Assembly: GCF_032197885.1 (NCBI RefSeq)
Contig: NZ_CP134159.1
Coordinates: 372,001 to 436,000, forward strand
Source: Levilactobacillus namurensis
Lineage (GTDB): Bacteria; Bacillota; Bacilli; Lactobacillales; Lactobacillaceae
Length of the DNA stretch: 64,000 bases
Direction of reading: 5' to 3'
Shown here: positions 1-8,682 of the stretch, piece by piece
How the letters are laid out: each line of letters begins with the position of its first letter
Numbering within the stretch: position 1 is the first letter of the stretch
Translations under genes and position numbers: made by a program
Notes under the pieces: generated by a model
Seen by the model: only the letters and a program-made list of their open reading frames with translations
Databases searched by the model: none
What the model was told of the DNA's origin: nothing

Positions 1-1515
1 GCCGTTCAGGCCCAGGCCCGAACTCTCATCGAAGAAGCCACCGCGAAAACCAAGCAGCGGGTGGCCGACCTCAAAGCCCAGAGTCGGCGCGAGACCTTAG
101 CGTATCAGCAGTCCGTCAAAGATGAACTGACCGAACAAAAAAGTGACATTGCCGTGCGTGAACAACGCCGGCACCAACGCGAACAGCTATTGAACCAGAT
201 GGCCGTTCGGTTGGATGATCAGACCCAGATGCTAGACCAACGCAGCCAAGCCAACCACCAGAAGCGCCAAGACATCCACGCCTTGCACGACCAGGCGGAT
301 GCCTTACGCGAAAAGCGGCTGACCACGTTGGCGACCCAGGCGGGGATGTCCCCCGAAGAGGCCCAACAAGAGATCTTGCATCGCGGCGAGTTGGCGTTGA
401 AGCGCGACCGGGATATTGAGATCAAGGCGCTCAACGACGACACGGAAGCCAACGCCGAACGGTGGGCCAAGGATGTGGTCCTGGCCGCCACGGAGAGTGG
501 GCCGCAAGACTTGCCTAAGGAGCACCTGGAACACACGGTGACCGTCCCAAACGGTGAGATTCGCAGTAAAATCATCGGGCGTGATGGCCAGCATATTCGC
601 CTGTTGGAGACCCTGACCGGAACGGACCTGATCTTTGTGCCCGATGACAACACCACGTTGTTCATCAGTACGCACGATCCGATTCGCCGGGAAGTCGCCC
701 GCACGGCGTTGACCAACTTGATCGCCAGTCGCCGTATCTCGGCCAACCAGATTGAAACGCAGGTCGAGAACGCCTTACGCGACGTCAACCACAGTCTCTG
801 GGAAGTCGGTGAACAGGCAGTCAGTCGCCTGCATGTGGGCTGGATGCACCCGGACTTGATGAAGCTGGTTGGCCGGTTGAAGTACCGGACCAGTTACGGG
901 CAGAACGTCTTACAACACTCGATCGAAGTGTCCCAGTTAGCTGGCGCCATGGCGGCCCGCTTGGGGTACAATTCACGGTTAGCGCGTCGGGCCGGCCTGT
1001 TGCACGATTTAGGGAAGTCCATCGACCATGAAGTGGAAGGGACCCACGTGGAGATTGGGGTCGAGTTCACTGAGAAATACGGGGAAGACCCCATCGTGAT
1101 CAACGCGATTGCGGCCCATCACGGCGACGTCGAGAAGAGTTCGCCGATCGCGGTCTTAGTCGCGGCGGCCGACGGGATTTCTGGAGCACGGCAAGGTGCC
1201 CGGAGTGAGTCCGTCGAAGACTACATCAACCGCCTGCGGTCGCTGGAAAAGATTGCCAACGACCGGCCAGGGGTCACGGAAAGCTACGCCATCCAAGCCG
1301 GCCGGGAACTCCGGATCATGGTCAACCCGCAGACCTTGGACGACCAGGCGGCGGCGACCTTGACTCAGGAAGTGGCCCAACAGGTCGAAAAGCAGCTGAC
1401 GTATCCTGGGAAGATTCGGATCACCACGATTCGCAAGCTCACGGCCGTCGAGTACGTGGGCGATGAAAAAAAGAAAAAGAAGAAGAAAAAGAAGAAAGCA
1501 GCCAATGCTTCCTAA
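1..1515 (+). CDS. rny: Ribonuclease Y (5' end outside window)
   Basis: Endoribonuclease that starts mRNA decay at the membrane. The frame is open from base 1, so the membrane anchor and start lie to the left. What is visible is a Glu/Gln/Arg-rich coiled coil (to about base 450), a KH domain with the GxxG loop GRDG near 577-588, and an HD phosphohydrolase domain with LLHDLGK near 997-1017 and AHHGD near 1117. The family's conserved C-terminal region (AGRELRIMV, then TTIRKLTAVEY) is present, followed by an unusual run of about ten lysines before AANAS. The KH loop and several core positions differ from the usual lactobacillar RNase Y, so this could be a second paralogue rather than the main enzyme. 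A terminator follows directly. Confidence 0.88.
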   Translation, partial: AVQAQARTLIEEATAKTKQRVADLKAQSRRETLAYQQSVKDELTEQKSDIAVREQRRHQREQLLNQMAVRLDDQTQMLDQRSQANHQKRQDIHALHDQADALREKRLTTLATQAGMSPEEAQQEILHRGELALKRDRDIEIKALNDDTEANAERWAKDVVLAATESGPQDLPKEHLEHTVTVPNGEIRSKIIGRDGQHIRLLETLTGTDLIFVPDDNTTLFISTHDPIRREVARTALTNLIASRRISANQIETQVENALRDVNHSLWEVGEQAVSRLHVGWMHPDLMKLVGRLKYRTSYGQNVLQHSIEVSQLAGAMAARLGYNSRLARRAGLLHDLGKSIDHEVEGTHVEIGVEFTEKYGEDPIVINAIAAHHGDVEKSSPIAVLVAAADGISGARQGARSESVEDYINRLRSLEKIANDRPGVTESYAIQAGRELRIMVNPQTLDDQAAATLTQEVAQQVEKQLTYPGKIRITTIRKLTAVEYVGDEKKKKKKKKKKAANAS

Positions 1516-1521
1516 CTTGCG

Positions 1522-1549
1522 CGACCTTCCGGGCGGGAGGTCGTTTTTT
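1522..1549 (+). terminator. Rho-independent terminator after rny
   Basis: A 9-bp stem (CGACCTTCC with GGGAGGTCG), a GGGC loop and then six T residues, seven bases after the rny stop codon. Confidence 0.9.
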
Positions 1550-1589
1550 CGTGGGTAGCGGGTTGAGATGATAGAAAGAGGATTAAAAA

Positions 1590-2753
1590 ATGCCAACGAC
1601 TTCACCAAAAATGTTCACCCGCGATACTAGCTTATTGTTGGTCGCGACGTTTTGTTACATGTGTTCGTCCATGCTGGTCACGCCCCTGATTGTGGGGTTC
1701 ACGCACGGGTTAGGGGCCAGTACCCTGTTAGCCGGGACCATCGCGTCGATGATGAACCTGTGTTCCTTGGCCCTACGCCCGATTGCCGGACAATTGACCG
1801 ACCGGGTGACCAAGTACCGGTTGGCGCTGATTGGCGGGAGCCTGATCCTGGTGGCGACGGCGGGTTACGCGTTGTCCGTGGCCCCCTGGATGGTGTTCCT
1901 GTTCCGCCTGGTCAACGGGGTGGGGTTCGCTTTAAGCTCGATTTGTTTGGCCACCTGGTTCTCTAGCTTGTTGCCCCGTGACCGGATGGGGGCCGGGATG
2001 GGCTACTACGGGATGATGAATGCCTTGGGGATGGCGATTGCGCCAGCCCTGGGGATTTGGATCTACCACCAGTTCGGGTACCGCACGGCCTTTGGGTTGG
2101 CGTCAGTTGCCAGTGCCATCATCTTGATCACCATTCAGTTCGTGGGTGACCGGGGGATGGCCCCCCAACGGCCGACGAAACGCCCGCACCACTTGCGGAT
2201 CGTTCAGCCCAAGGTCGTCCCTTTGGCGCTGATTTTGATGCTGTTGTCGATTCCCTACTTTGCGACCCAGTCGTACATTGTGGCCTACGTGGCGGACCGG
2301 CACCTGCCAGTCTCGGCGGGGAGTTTCTTTGTGATCTATGCCATTATTTTGCTAGTCTTACGATTAGCGTTAAAGGATTATTTCGACCGGGTCGGCTTCC
2401 GGTGGTTCTTGCTGGCGGGGATCATCTGTAACCTAGTCGGGATGTGGGGCCTGACCGTGATGACCAATAATTGGCTGATGGTGGTGGCTGCGGCCGGTCT
2501 GGCCGATGGGTATGGCTTGATGTACTCGGTCTGTCAGGCCACGGCCCTGTTAGTCGCGCCGGTCAATGAGCAGGGCTTGGCGAACAGTACCTTCTACATT
2601 GGGATGGACACGGGGATGGTGCTGGGCCCCATCGTTGGCGGGGCGTTGTTCGACGCAGTCCCCATTGCGTGGTTCTACCCGGCCCTGATGGTCACGTTGC
2701 CCTTAGCGGCGCTGGTCTATCTGATCTTCCGTAAGCAATTACGTCGTAGCTAG
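1590..2753 (+). CDS. MFS transporter
   Basis: Predicted 12-helix major facilitator permease of 387 residues, a normal length for the superfamily. Hydrophobic segments alternate with short loops throughout. An MFS-type loop-2/3 signature (RPIAGQLTDRVTKYRL) lies near residues 62-77 and the central cytoplasmic loop, rich in Arg/Pro/His, near residues 188-205. The substrate cannot be told; the overall look is of a drug- or sugar-efflux type (YfmO/AraJ-like). The ATG at 1590 has an AAAGAGG Shine-Dalgarno. The gene is monocistronic between two terminators. Confidence 0.85.
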   Translation: MPTTSPKMFTRDTSLLLVATFCYMCSSMLVTPLIVGFTHGLGASTLLAGTIASMMNLCSLALRPIAGQLTDRVTKYRLALIGGSLILVATAGYALSVAPWMVFLFRLVNGVGFALSSICLATWFSSLLPRDRMGAGMGYYGMMNALGMAIAPALGIWIYHQFGYRTAFGLASVASAIILITIQFVGDRGMAPQRPTKRPHHLRIVQPKVVPLALILMLLSIPYFATQSYIVAYVADRHLPVSAGSFFVIYAIILLVLRLALKDYFDRVGFRWFLLAGIICNLVGMWGLTVMTNNWLMVVAAAGLADGYGLMYSVCQATALLVAPVNEQGLANSTFYIGMDTGMVLGPIVGGALFDAVPIAWFYPALMVTLPLAALVYLIFRKQLRRS

Positions 2754-2765
2754 ATGAAACCAAAC

Positions 2766-2826
2766 AAAAGGCCGTGTGCTCTAGGGATTACCGACAAGGT
2801 TAATCTCCAGGGCACACGGCCTTTTT
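2766..2826. terminator. Bidirectional terminator
   Basis: Long stem AAAAGGCCGTGTGC with GCACACGGCCTTTT, flanked by A-tract and T-tract. It lies between the convergent MFS and 5'-nucleotidase genes and can serve both. Confidence 0.9.
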
Positions 2827-2845
2827 AGCTGGTTCGGTCTCGCCG

Positions 2846-4417
2846 CTAGTTGCGCGGTTCGTTGACGATTTGGAAGTTTTGGTTGGTCGTGGCATCGACG
2901 ACGGGGTGGGCTTGCAGGTAGTCGGCAATCAATTCGCTCATCGCACTTTGACTCTCCGCGACGATCTTATTGGCGCCGAACATGCTGTAGTGACCGCCCC
3001 CCACGGCCCGGTACTGGTTCAAGACGATGCGCAAAGGTTGGTCGTCCGTCACGGGTTGGCCGTGGTAGGTCAGGGCTTCGACCCGGTGCCCCATAGGTTG
3101 GGCGATGTTCAACCGGTAGTCGATGCCTTCGTACATGTCGTAGTTGTACTGCCGGTGTTTGGGATGGATAAAGGCCGGGTTGACCGCAATCTCACCATCG
3201 ATAATGGTGAAGTAGCGCGCACTGACCTCGAGGGCGGCCCGTAAGTCGGCACCCGTGATGTTCAGTAGGGACAAGCCGTTAGGGTAGACGTAGTTGGTCA
3301 TGATGTTGCGCATGGTGATGGGGTTCTCGAACCCGCGGGCCTCATTACTGAAGAGGGCGGTAGCCGAGATGTCAGCGCCCATGGTGGCCATCTGGACCCG
3401 TTGGATGAATTCGATATACGGGGTCTCCTTGAGGCGTGCCTGAACGGGGTCGTCGAAGGTCATGTCGCCCGTGATGTGACCTAATGGTTGGTCTAACCAA
3501 TGGGCGACTTGATCATTGAGCCCCTTAGCGGCTGTTAAGACCTGCGGATCAAGGGGCGCTTCGGCCGCAGAAACCAAGGCGGTATCGTAGTTGGTCACGG
3601 TGACCTTCCCGTCAGCGTCCCGGTCGAGGTCTAAGGTAATTTTGCCGATGGCCTGGCCCCGGAACCCGGGTTGGGTCGTCGGGGTGTCGAAGAGGCTGGT
3701 GGCGATTTGGCGGTGTTGGTGGCCGGTGACTAAGGCATCGATGCCGGGAATCGCCTGTAACATGTGGTAGGCTTCGTTTTCCCCGACATGGATGTCGTTA
3801 GGTTCGCCAGTGGCCAAGTCGCGTTCAAAGCCGCCGTGGTAGCAGACAATCACCACGTCCGCCTGTTCCCGTAAGATGGGCACGTATTTCTTCGCGGCGA
3901 TGTAGGCCGATTCGAATTGGAGACCGTCGATGTTGGTGGCTTTCTCCCATTTATAGACGGCTTGGGTGGTCAGACCCAGGACCCCGATCTTTAAGCCGTC
4001 CTTTTCCAGAATGGTGTAGGGCTTGCCGTACTCGGGTTGACCGGTATGGTCTAAAATGTTGGCACATAAAATCTGGCGGTCGGATTCCCGAATCGCCGCT
4101 TGTAGGTAGTCTTGGCCGTAGTTGAACTCGTGATTGCCCAGAATCCCGCAGTCGTAGTGGATCTGGTTATAAATGTTCATCAGGGCTTGGGGGTCGCGGT
4201 GGTCTTGGACCCGGGCGACGTAGTAAGCCAGCGGTGACCCTTCCAGAAAGTCCCCGTTCTCAATGGTCACCACGGGACCCTCCGCGGCAGCCTGTTCCTG
4301 GGCGATGACGGTCGCCGCTCGGGCCAGGCCAAAGCCTTGTTGGGTCCCCTTCTTCACATAGTTTGTGGGGTAGACGTACCCGTGTGTGTCACTTGTCGAT
4401 AAAATTGTCAGCTTCAA
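2846..4417 (-). CDS. Bifunctional metallophosphatase / 5'-nucleotidase family protein
   Basis: Two-domain phosphoesterase of the UshA/YfkN type that hydrolyses nucleoside 5'-phosphates or cyclic nucleotides with a di-metal centre. The N-terminal calcineurin-like domain shows SDTHG at about residue 10, GNHEF near residue 95 and GHQH near residue 235, which supply metal ligands. The C-terminal 5'-nucleotidase substrate-binding domain contains NITGADLRAALE and NQYRAVGGGHYSMF. There is no signal peptide or wall anchor, so the protein is probably cytoplasmic, unlike many exported homologues. I chose the TTG at 4417 because GGAGGG lies 8 bases upstream; the frame stays open further upstream but without a good ribosome site. 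It is preceded by an unusually long leader. Confidence 0.85.
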   Translation of the reverse strand: MKLTILSTSDTHGYVYPTNYVKKGTQQGFGLARAATVIAQEQAAAEGPVVTIENGDFLEGSPLAYYVARVQDHRDPQALMNIYNQIHYDCGILGNHEFNYGQDYLQAAIRESDRQILCANILDHTGQPEYGKPYTILEKDGLKIGVLGLTTQAVYKWEKATNIDGLQFESAYIAAKKYVPILREQADVVIVCYHGGFERDLATGEPNDIHVGENEAYHMLQAIPGIDALVTGHQHRQIATSLFDTPTTQPGFRGQAIGKITLDLDRDADGKVTVTNYDTALVSAAEAPLDPQVLTAAKGLNDQVAHWLDQPLGHITGDMTFDDPVQARLKETPYIEFIQRVQMATMGADISATALFSNEARGFENPITMRNIMTNYVYPNGLSLLNITGADLRAALEVSARYFTIIDGEIAVNPAFIHPKHRQYNYDMYEGIDYRLNIAQPMGHRVEALTYHGQPVTDDQPLRIVLNQYRAVGGGHYSMFGANKIVAESQSAMSELIADYLQAHPVVDATTNQNFQIVNEPRN

Positions 4418-4591
4418 TGTTGTCACCCTCCAATTACGTCTAACTGGCGCTATTCCGAACCGTCCAGTTGCTAGCAAGAGTGTTCGCCGAAAACGCGGAA
4501 TTGTAACGTGTTAAAGAAATTATAAGCTAGTTTACCAGATGTGTAAATTTTTGATGGCGTTTTTTATCTGATTATGAGTGATTTTCTAACC

Positions 4592-4633
4592 AAAAAGCGC
4601 CGGGTCACCAACCAGGATGACATCCGGCGCTTT
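4592..4633 (-). terminator. Terminator hairpin upstream of the phosphoesterase gene
   Basis: Perfect stem AAAGCGCCGG/CCGGCGCTTT with a 20-nt loop. Read on the minus strand it ends in CTTTTTGG. It lies about 175 bases upstream of the 4417 start, so it either stops read-through from the antiporter gene or acts as an attenuator. Confidence 0.65.
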
Positions 4634-4717
4634 CGGTTAAAGCGTAAATTACGCGGTACACGGACGCCTGCACACAGCAAGCCAGTCCGGGTAACAATTA
4701 CTTTGGAGGAGTAAAAT

Positions 4718-4749
4718 TTCGTAACTTATTCATTAGATTCGTAAGTTAT
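4718..4749. repeat. Two direct repeats TTCGTAASTTAT, 20-bp period
   Basis: TTCGTAACTTAT at 4718 and TTCGTAAGTTAT at 4738 differ by one base. The 20-bp spacing puts them on the same DNA face, which is typical of a tandem regulator site. Confidence 0.45.
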
Positions 4750-4980
4750 ATTTTCACTATACCCCTAAATTGTGAAGAAAATGTGACGGACTATAAAAAT
4801 TAAGGGCCAACAATGTCAGTTTGTGAAAACTGACGGCCGTTCCGGTCAGACGGTGGGGAAGTGAAGCACAGACGGAACGCTTTTCAGCAAGCTTTCATCG
4901 ATCGGGTAAGCTTGGAAAGGGAGCCGTTGTGCTAAATTTTTTGAAAAAGTTGTCTGATGTTCGTTCTGGGGACGAACTTC

Positions 4981-6981
4981 CTAGTCAGTGGTTGTGACGG
5001 TCTGCATGTAAAGCATCTGGTCGGTGGCAATCTGTTGGTAAAGTTCGTCGGCACAGGCCGCTGGAATGGCCTGGGAAGCGCGGCGTGTGTGGACGTAGTT
5101 GTACTCATATTGGAAGGCTTGAATGAAGAGCTCGTTTTCCAGTTGATTAGTCTTCTGGCGGTCCATGCGGCGGTGTCGCACGTTGTAAAAGTTGCGGACA
5201 ACGTTAACGTCGGATTGATTATCCACGTCAGAAAGATCAGCTAGGTAGGCCATCACGGCAGTGTAGCCGGCCTGTTCCATGGTGCGATAAGCGCCCCAGA
5301 TACCAGAACGGTCGCGTTGGCGCTGGTCCTGCATGGCCTGTCGCTGTTCATGGGACAGGTTGCGGCGCGCTTTTCTAAGGTCCCGGCGACCGTGGCGGAC
5401 CAGTCGGTGAAAGACGAGTTTCAGCCAAGTGCTCAGTCCAGTTAAGGAAAAGTGGTTGTCACGGCGCATCTTCCAGACTAGTCCGCGGATGTAGCGGTTC
5501 ACATAGGCCGCGGGGAGGTCGCCGCTATCTGCTAGCTTTTGAATTATTTGGATTTCGAGGTTGTTCGCGTTGGTCATGATTTCTGTCACCTTGCGCCGGT
5601 TGGGGAGTCGGGTGTTGCTTTGACTGGTTAAAATCTCCACTACGGCCTGGGTGGCGGGCGGATTTGCCGTTTGTTCTTGAATGAGTCGCTTGGCAGCGTA
5701 AGCCACTAGAGCTTGGCGCTCGTGATTGACCATAGCTGGATCGACCGCTTTTTCGGCGCTCGGCAAGATGAGGGGGAGCACGATGGCGGGAACCAGCAGG
5801 CTAATGATAATGACGACAGCCGCGATAAAGATGAGGGTGTTCCGGAAGGGAAACGGTTGCCCGTTAAGTGTCAGGGGGAGCGAGAAGGCCATGGCTAACG
5901 TGATGGTTCCGTGAATGCCAGAAAGTGCCCCGACGATGCCGTAGTGCCGGCGATTCTTTGCTTGAGAGTGGATGCGGGCCCAGTCGAAATGAATCCACAG
6001 GTACCGGAGAAGGAACATGACCACGTAGAGGATTACGGCGAGGAGAATGTAAAGCGGCAAGGACTTGGTGTGGTCAGCCATGATGTTCTGCCAGACAGTG
6101 GGCAGGGAAACACCCAGCAGGACGAAGACGAAACCGTTAAGAAGACTGGTCATGATCTGCCAAGTGGATCGGGTGACCAATTGCATCTGGGTGCTGGACA
6201 GGCGAATCTGGGTAGCGGCGGTGCTTCGGAGCAGGCCGGCTGCTACGACGGCTAAGATACCCGAAAGTTTGAAGTGTTCGGCAACGAGATAGATGAAAAA
6301 CGGGGTCAAAATATCGTAAGGCACAATGATGCTGACGGAATCCATACCGTTTTGAACCATCGTCACTCGGCCCCAAGTCAGGATGCCACCGAGAATCAGG
6401 CCAATTAGTAGCCCACCTAAGAAGACCACTAAGAAGTGGGTGATGCCAAAGCGTACGGAGAATTTACCGGTACTGAAAGCGGCTAAGGCGAGGTTGAAGG
6501 CAACTAAGCCGGAAGCATCGTTGAAGAGGGATTCCCGTTCCAGCATGCCCATGACCTTTTTAGGAACAGTCAAGTTGCGGGTGATGGACGAGACGGCGAC
6601 GGCATCGGTGGGGGTGACGATGGCCGCTAGCGCAAAAGCCAGGGCCAACGGTAGGGCCGGCAATACGCTGTGGCTGAGGTACCCGAGTAAAATCACCGTG
6701 AGAATCGCCAACGTAATGGCCATGGAAACTACCGAGGGGATGTGACGGCGAAGCGAATGGGTATCCGTATTTTGCCCGTCATAGAACATCAATGGCGCGA
6801 TGATGATAAGCATGAAGACCTCGGGTTCTAAACCAAAGTGGTGAAAATACGGGACGATTGAGAGGATTGCCCCGGCAAAAATCTGGTAGAACGCTTGGGG
6901 AATTGCTGGAAAAAGCGGATAAACTAGGTTAGCAGCGATGGTGGCTACAACGAGCAGCACAATCGCGTAGAAGATTTCCAA
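4981..6981 (-). CDS. Na+/H+ antiporter, CPA1 family (NhaK/NhaP-like)
   Basis: Membrane monovalent cation/proton exchanger of 666 residues for pH and Na+ homeostasis. About twelve hydrophobic segments fill residues 1-410. The CPA1 core is visible as IVTPTDAVAVSS (residues 120-131) and ESLFNDASG (residues 149-157), where the Asp residues are the ion-binding pair in this family. The C-terminal 250 residues are a hydrophilic, Arg- and His-rich cytosolic tail with no transmembrane segment, as in NhaK-type proteins. ATG at 6981 is preceded by AGGTGTTCCC; the gene appears monocistronic with a long upstream region. Confidence 0.88.
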   Translation of the reverse strand: MEIFYAIVLLVVATIAANLVYPLFPAIPQAFYQIFAGAILSIVPYFHHFGLEPEVFMLIIIAPLMFYDGQNTDTHSLRRHIPSVVSMAITLAILTVILLGYLSHSVLPALPLALAFALAAIVTPTDAVAVSSITRNLTVPKKVMGMLERESLFNDASGLVAFNLALAAFSTGKFSVRFGITHFLVVFLGGLLIGLILGGILTWGRVTMVQNGMDSVSIIVPYDILTPFFIYLVAEHFKLSGILAVVAAGLLRSTAATQIRLSSTQMQLVTRSTWQIMTSLLNGFVFVLLGVSLPTVWQNIMADHTKSLPLYILLAVILYVVMFLLRYLWIHFDWARIHSQAKNRRHYGIVGALSGIHGTITLAMAFSLPLTLNGQPFPFRNTLIFIAAVVIIISLLVPAIVLPLILPSAEKAVDPAMVNHERQALVAYAAKRLIQEQTANPPATQAVVEILTSQSNTRLPNRRKVTEIMTNANNLEIQIIQKLADSGDLPAAYVNRYIRGLVWKMRRDNHFSLTGLSTWLKLVFHRLVRHGRRDLRKARRNLSHEQRQAMQDQRQRDRSGIWGAYRTMEQAGYTAVMAYLADLSDVDNQSDVNVVRNFYNVRHRRMDRQKTNQLENELFIQAFQYEYNYVHTRRASQAIPAACADELYQQIATDQMLYMQTVTTTD

Positions 6982-7543
6982 GGGAACACCTACTTTCTAT
7001 AAGGAGTACGGATAAAGAGCGTTCTTATTCTACCCCTGCATTGGGAAAAGTAAAACCGTTAACCCCACTTCTAGTTTTGGCGTCTATCGAATTTTTAGCC
7101 ACTTTGACGGGACTGTGGAAGCCGTAAATGGGTGAAAGTGCTTGCTTGCATGAATAAATAACCAATATAAATGAATAAATTTACAAGTAAGCGTTCTCGA
7201 AGATGATGGCCCCATTTTAATGAGATTGGGTAAAAAATTGGGGGACTATTCATGGACGGGCACAACCTTGTGAAAGATTTAAAGCCGAAATAGGACTTGA
7301 TTTCCCGCGAATATCACAAATTTAATTGCAAACAAATGAATTGTTTTCTGAACCAACCAACCCCGAATCGGAAATCAAAAATAATTTAGAAACTTTCCAA
7401 AAAAGGTTGATTATTCATTCAATTGTGGTAACATATAAATTGGTTCTACTGGATAGTTCAATGAATTGTTGGTAGTGAACCAAAATGAGTCAGTTGTTGT
7501 TTTCTATCGTTAACTCAATCCAACGATGAGGAAGTGCTGAGAT
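6982..7543. promoter_or_regulatory. 562-bp divergent promoter region (antiporter / Spx paralogue)
   Basis: No gene is seen. An imperfect 10-bp inverted repeat (TGCTTGCTTG near 7140, CAAGTAAGCG near 7185) brackets two TGAATAAAT direct repeats and could be an operator or an RNA stem. A plausible promoter for the rightward gene is TTGATT, a 16-bp spacer and TAACAT near 7408-7435, about 110 bases before the spx-type start. The rest is AT-rich with no further support. Confidence 0.45.
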
Positions 7544-7942
7544 ATGATTAATTTGTATATTGCACCAAGTAGTGCATCCAGTCGGAAAGCGCGGGCATGG
7601 TTGAAGGACCACGAGATTGCGTTCCAAGAACGGAATATTAAGTCGAAGCCACTGAACGCAGCTGAGGTTAAGCAGATCTTACGGCTTACGGAAAACGGGA
7701 GTGAAGATATCATTTCGACGCGGTCGAACATCTTCAAGCAACTCCACGTTGACTTAGACAGTCTATCCGTTAGTCAATTGGTTGACCTAGTTGTGAAGTA
7801 CCCCGACCTGATTAAGCGGCCCATTATCTTTGATGATAAGCGGCTGGAAGTTGGGTACAATGAAGAAGAAATTCGCCGGTTCTTGCCACGTGAAGTGCGG
7901 ACGGCGGAACTCCACCACTTGGAGTCCCAATTAAGTTCATAA
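7544..7942 (+). CDS. spx: Spx/ArsC-family transcriptional regulator lacking the CxxC switch
   Basis: A 132-residue thioredoxin-fold protein of the Spx family, which binds the RNA polymerase alpha C-terminal domain and redirects transcription under thiol stress. Family landmarks are RKARAWLKDHEIAFQERNI at residues 15-33, RPIIFDDKRLEVGYNEEEI near residues 92-110 and RRFLPR after it. The usual N-terminal redox disulfide CxxC (residues 10-13) reads SxxS here (APSSASSRK), and I see no other Cys in the protein. It should therefore not be a direct disulfide sensor and may be constitutively in one state or controlled by abundance. Monocistronic, with its own terminator. Confidence 0.85.
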   Translation: MINLYIAPSSASSRKARAWLKDHEIAFQERNIKSKPLNAAEVKQILRLTENGSEDIISTRSNIFKQLHVDLDSLSVSQLVDLVVKYPDLIKRPIIFDDKRLEVGYNEEEIRRFLPREVRTAELHHLESQLSS

Positions 7943-7947
7943 CACCA

Positions 7948-7984
7948 ATCGGTCAGTTCTCGGGGGAGTGCTGATCGATTTTTT
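7948..7984 (+). terminator. Terminator after the Spx paralogue
   Basis: Stem ATCGGTCAG/CTGATCGAT (9 bp with one G-T pair) followed by a T run, six bases past the stop codon. Confidence 0.8.
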
Positions 7985-8054
7985 GTCCATTGATTAAAAT
8001 TTAACGATAATCGGCATTGGTAACAGCTCGGCTGTTGCCAATCAGGCCATAACC

Positions 8055-8095
8055 AAAACGGGAACGTCCAGTCAACTGCGGGCGTTCCCGTTTTT
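8055..8095. terminator. Bidirectional terminator hairpin
   Basis: Perfect 12-bp stem AAAACGGGAACG/CGTTCCCGTTTT with a T run on the plus strand and an A/T tract on the other side. Confidence 0.8.
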
Positions 8096-8105
8096 AATTG
8101 GGTCT

Positions 8106-8135
8106 AAAAAGCGGCCGGAAATGGTTCCGGCCGCT
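8106..8135 (-). terminator. Terminator for the ATP-cone gene
   Basis: Stem AGCGGCCGGAA/TTCCGGCCGCT with a four-base loop; on the minus strand it is followed by TTTTT. It is correctly placed downstream of the gene at 8170-8445. Confidence 0.8.
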
Positions 8136-8169
8136 GTGAGCATTAAAGTTAAACTAACTATCCGTTAGG

Positions 8170-8445
8170 TTACCGTTGGTACTGACGCGCCATCTGGGTG
8201 TATCCCAGCTGTTCTAGAGTTGCGGTAATCGTGGCTTCAATCGTCTCGGTAGCGACGACGTCAAACCCAGCCAGCTGGGCGACAATCAGACTTTCGACGC
8301 GGTGAACGACCGTGGGATCATTCGTCAGGCTGGTCAGGTCTTGATGAATACGCGCAGAATCGAACGCAACGTGCGCTCCCGTGGGCGTCTCCACGGTGAG
8401 GCTTCTAGGATACATGGTTCCCTGTGATCTGCGAATAACGTCCAT
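8170..8445 (-). CDS. Orphan ATP-cone domain protein
   Basis: A 91-residue protein whose residues 15-90 read like a single ATP-cone domain, the nucleotide-sensing module of NrdR and class I/III ribonucleotide reductases. The pattern is a short beta strand pair (LTVETPTG then VAFDSARI), the helix after FDSARI, a mid-domain VxxxLIVAQL helix, ETIEATITATLEQLGYTQMA and a terminal YQR. There is no zinc-ribbon as in NrdR and no reductase next door. The role is unknown; a small dATP/ATP-responsive regulator is a guess. RBS AGGAGGGTTGG precedes the start. Confidence 0.6.
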   Translation of the reverse strand: MDVIRRSQGTMYPRSLTVETPTGAHVAFDSARIHQDLTSLTNDPTVVHRVESLIVAQLAGFDVVATETIEATITATLEQLGYTQMARQYQR

Positions 8446-8682
8446 TCTTCCAACCCTCCTTGAGGTTTAGGCGGCCAGCTCTGAGCATACCTGCTGACTG
8501 GTTCCTAATGAGTATAGGTCTATGTTACGATGAAAGCCGGGAAAAAACAACTATATATAGACAAAATTCTCTAAAAGTTTCGATTAAATCTACATATAGT
8601 AGGAAAACCACAGAGCGTGGTGCTAGATTCATTCCGAAAGTTATGGGTAACGGGGAATAATTGGGAAATACTGGGGGATGAA

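Larger units (their letters stand above)
4418..4980. other. 563-bp intergenic region with hairpins and spaced repeats
   Basis: No convincing gene. It is the upstream region of the minus-strand phosphoesterase gene and holds a minus-oriented hairpin with a T-tract (4592-4633), a direct repeat TTCGTAASTTAT at 4718-4729 and 4738-4749 (20-bp period), an 8-bp hairpin GTCAGTTT/AAACTGAC near 4812-4833, and an inverted repeat CGTTCCG/CGGAACG near 4838-4880. A weak minus-strand -10 (TATAGT) lies just upstream, in that orientation, of the direct repeats. The arrangement suggests a regulated or attenuated leader, but I do not recognise a riboswitch class. Confidence 0.5.

Noticed and set aside
4957..5244. 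95-residue plus-strand frame at the end of the antiporter gene
   Set aside because: Antisense to a clear coding region with no supporting signal.
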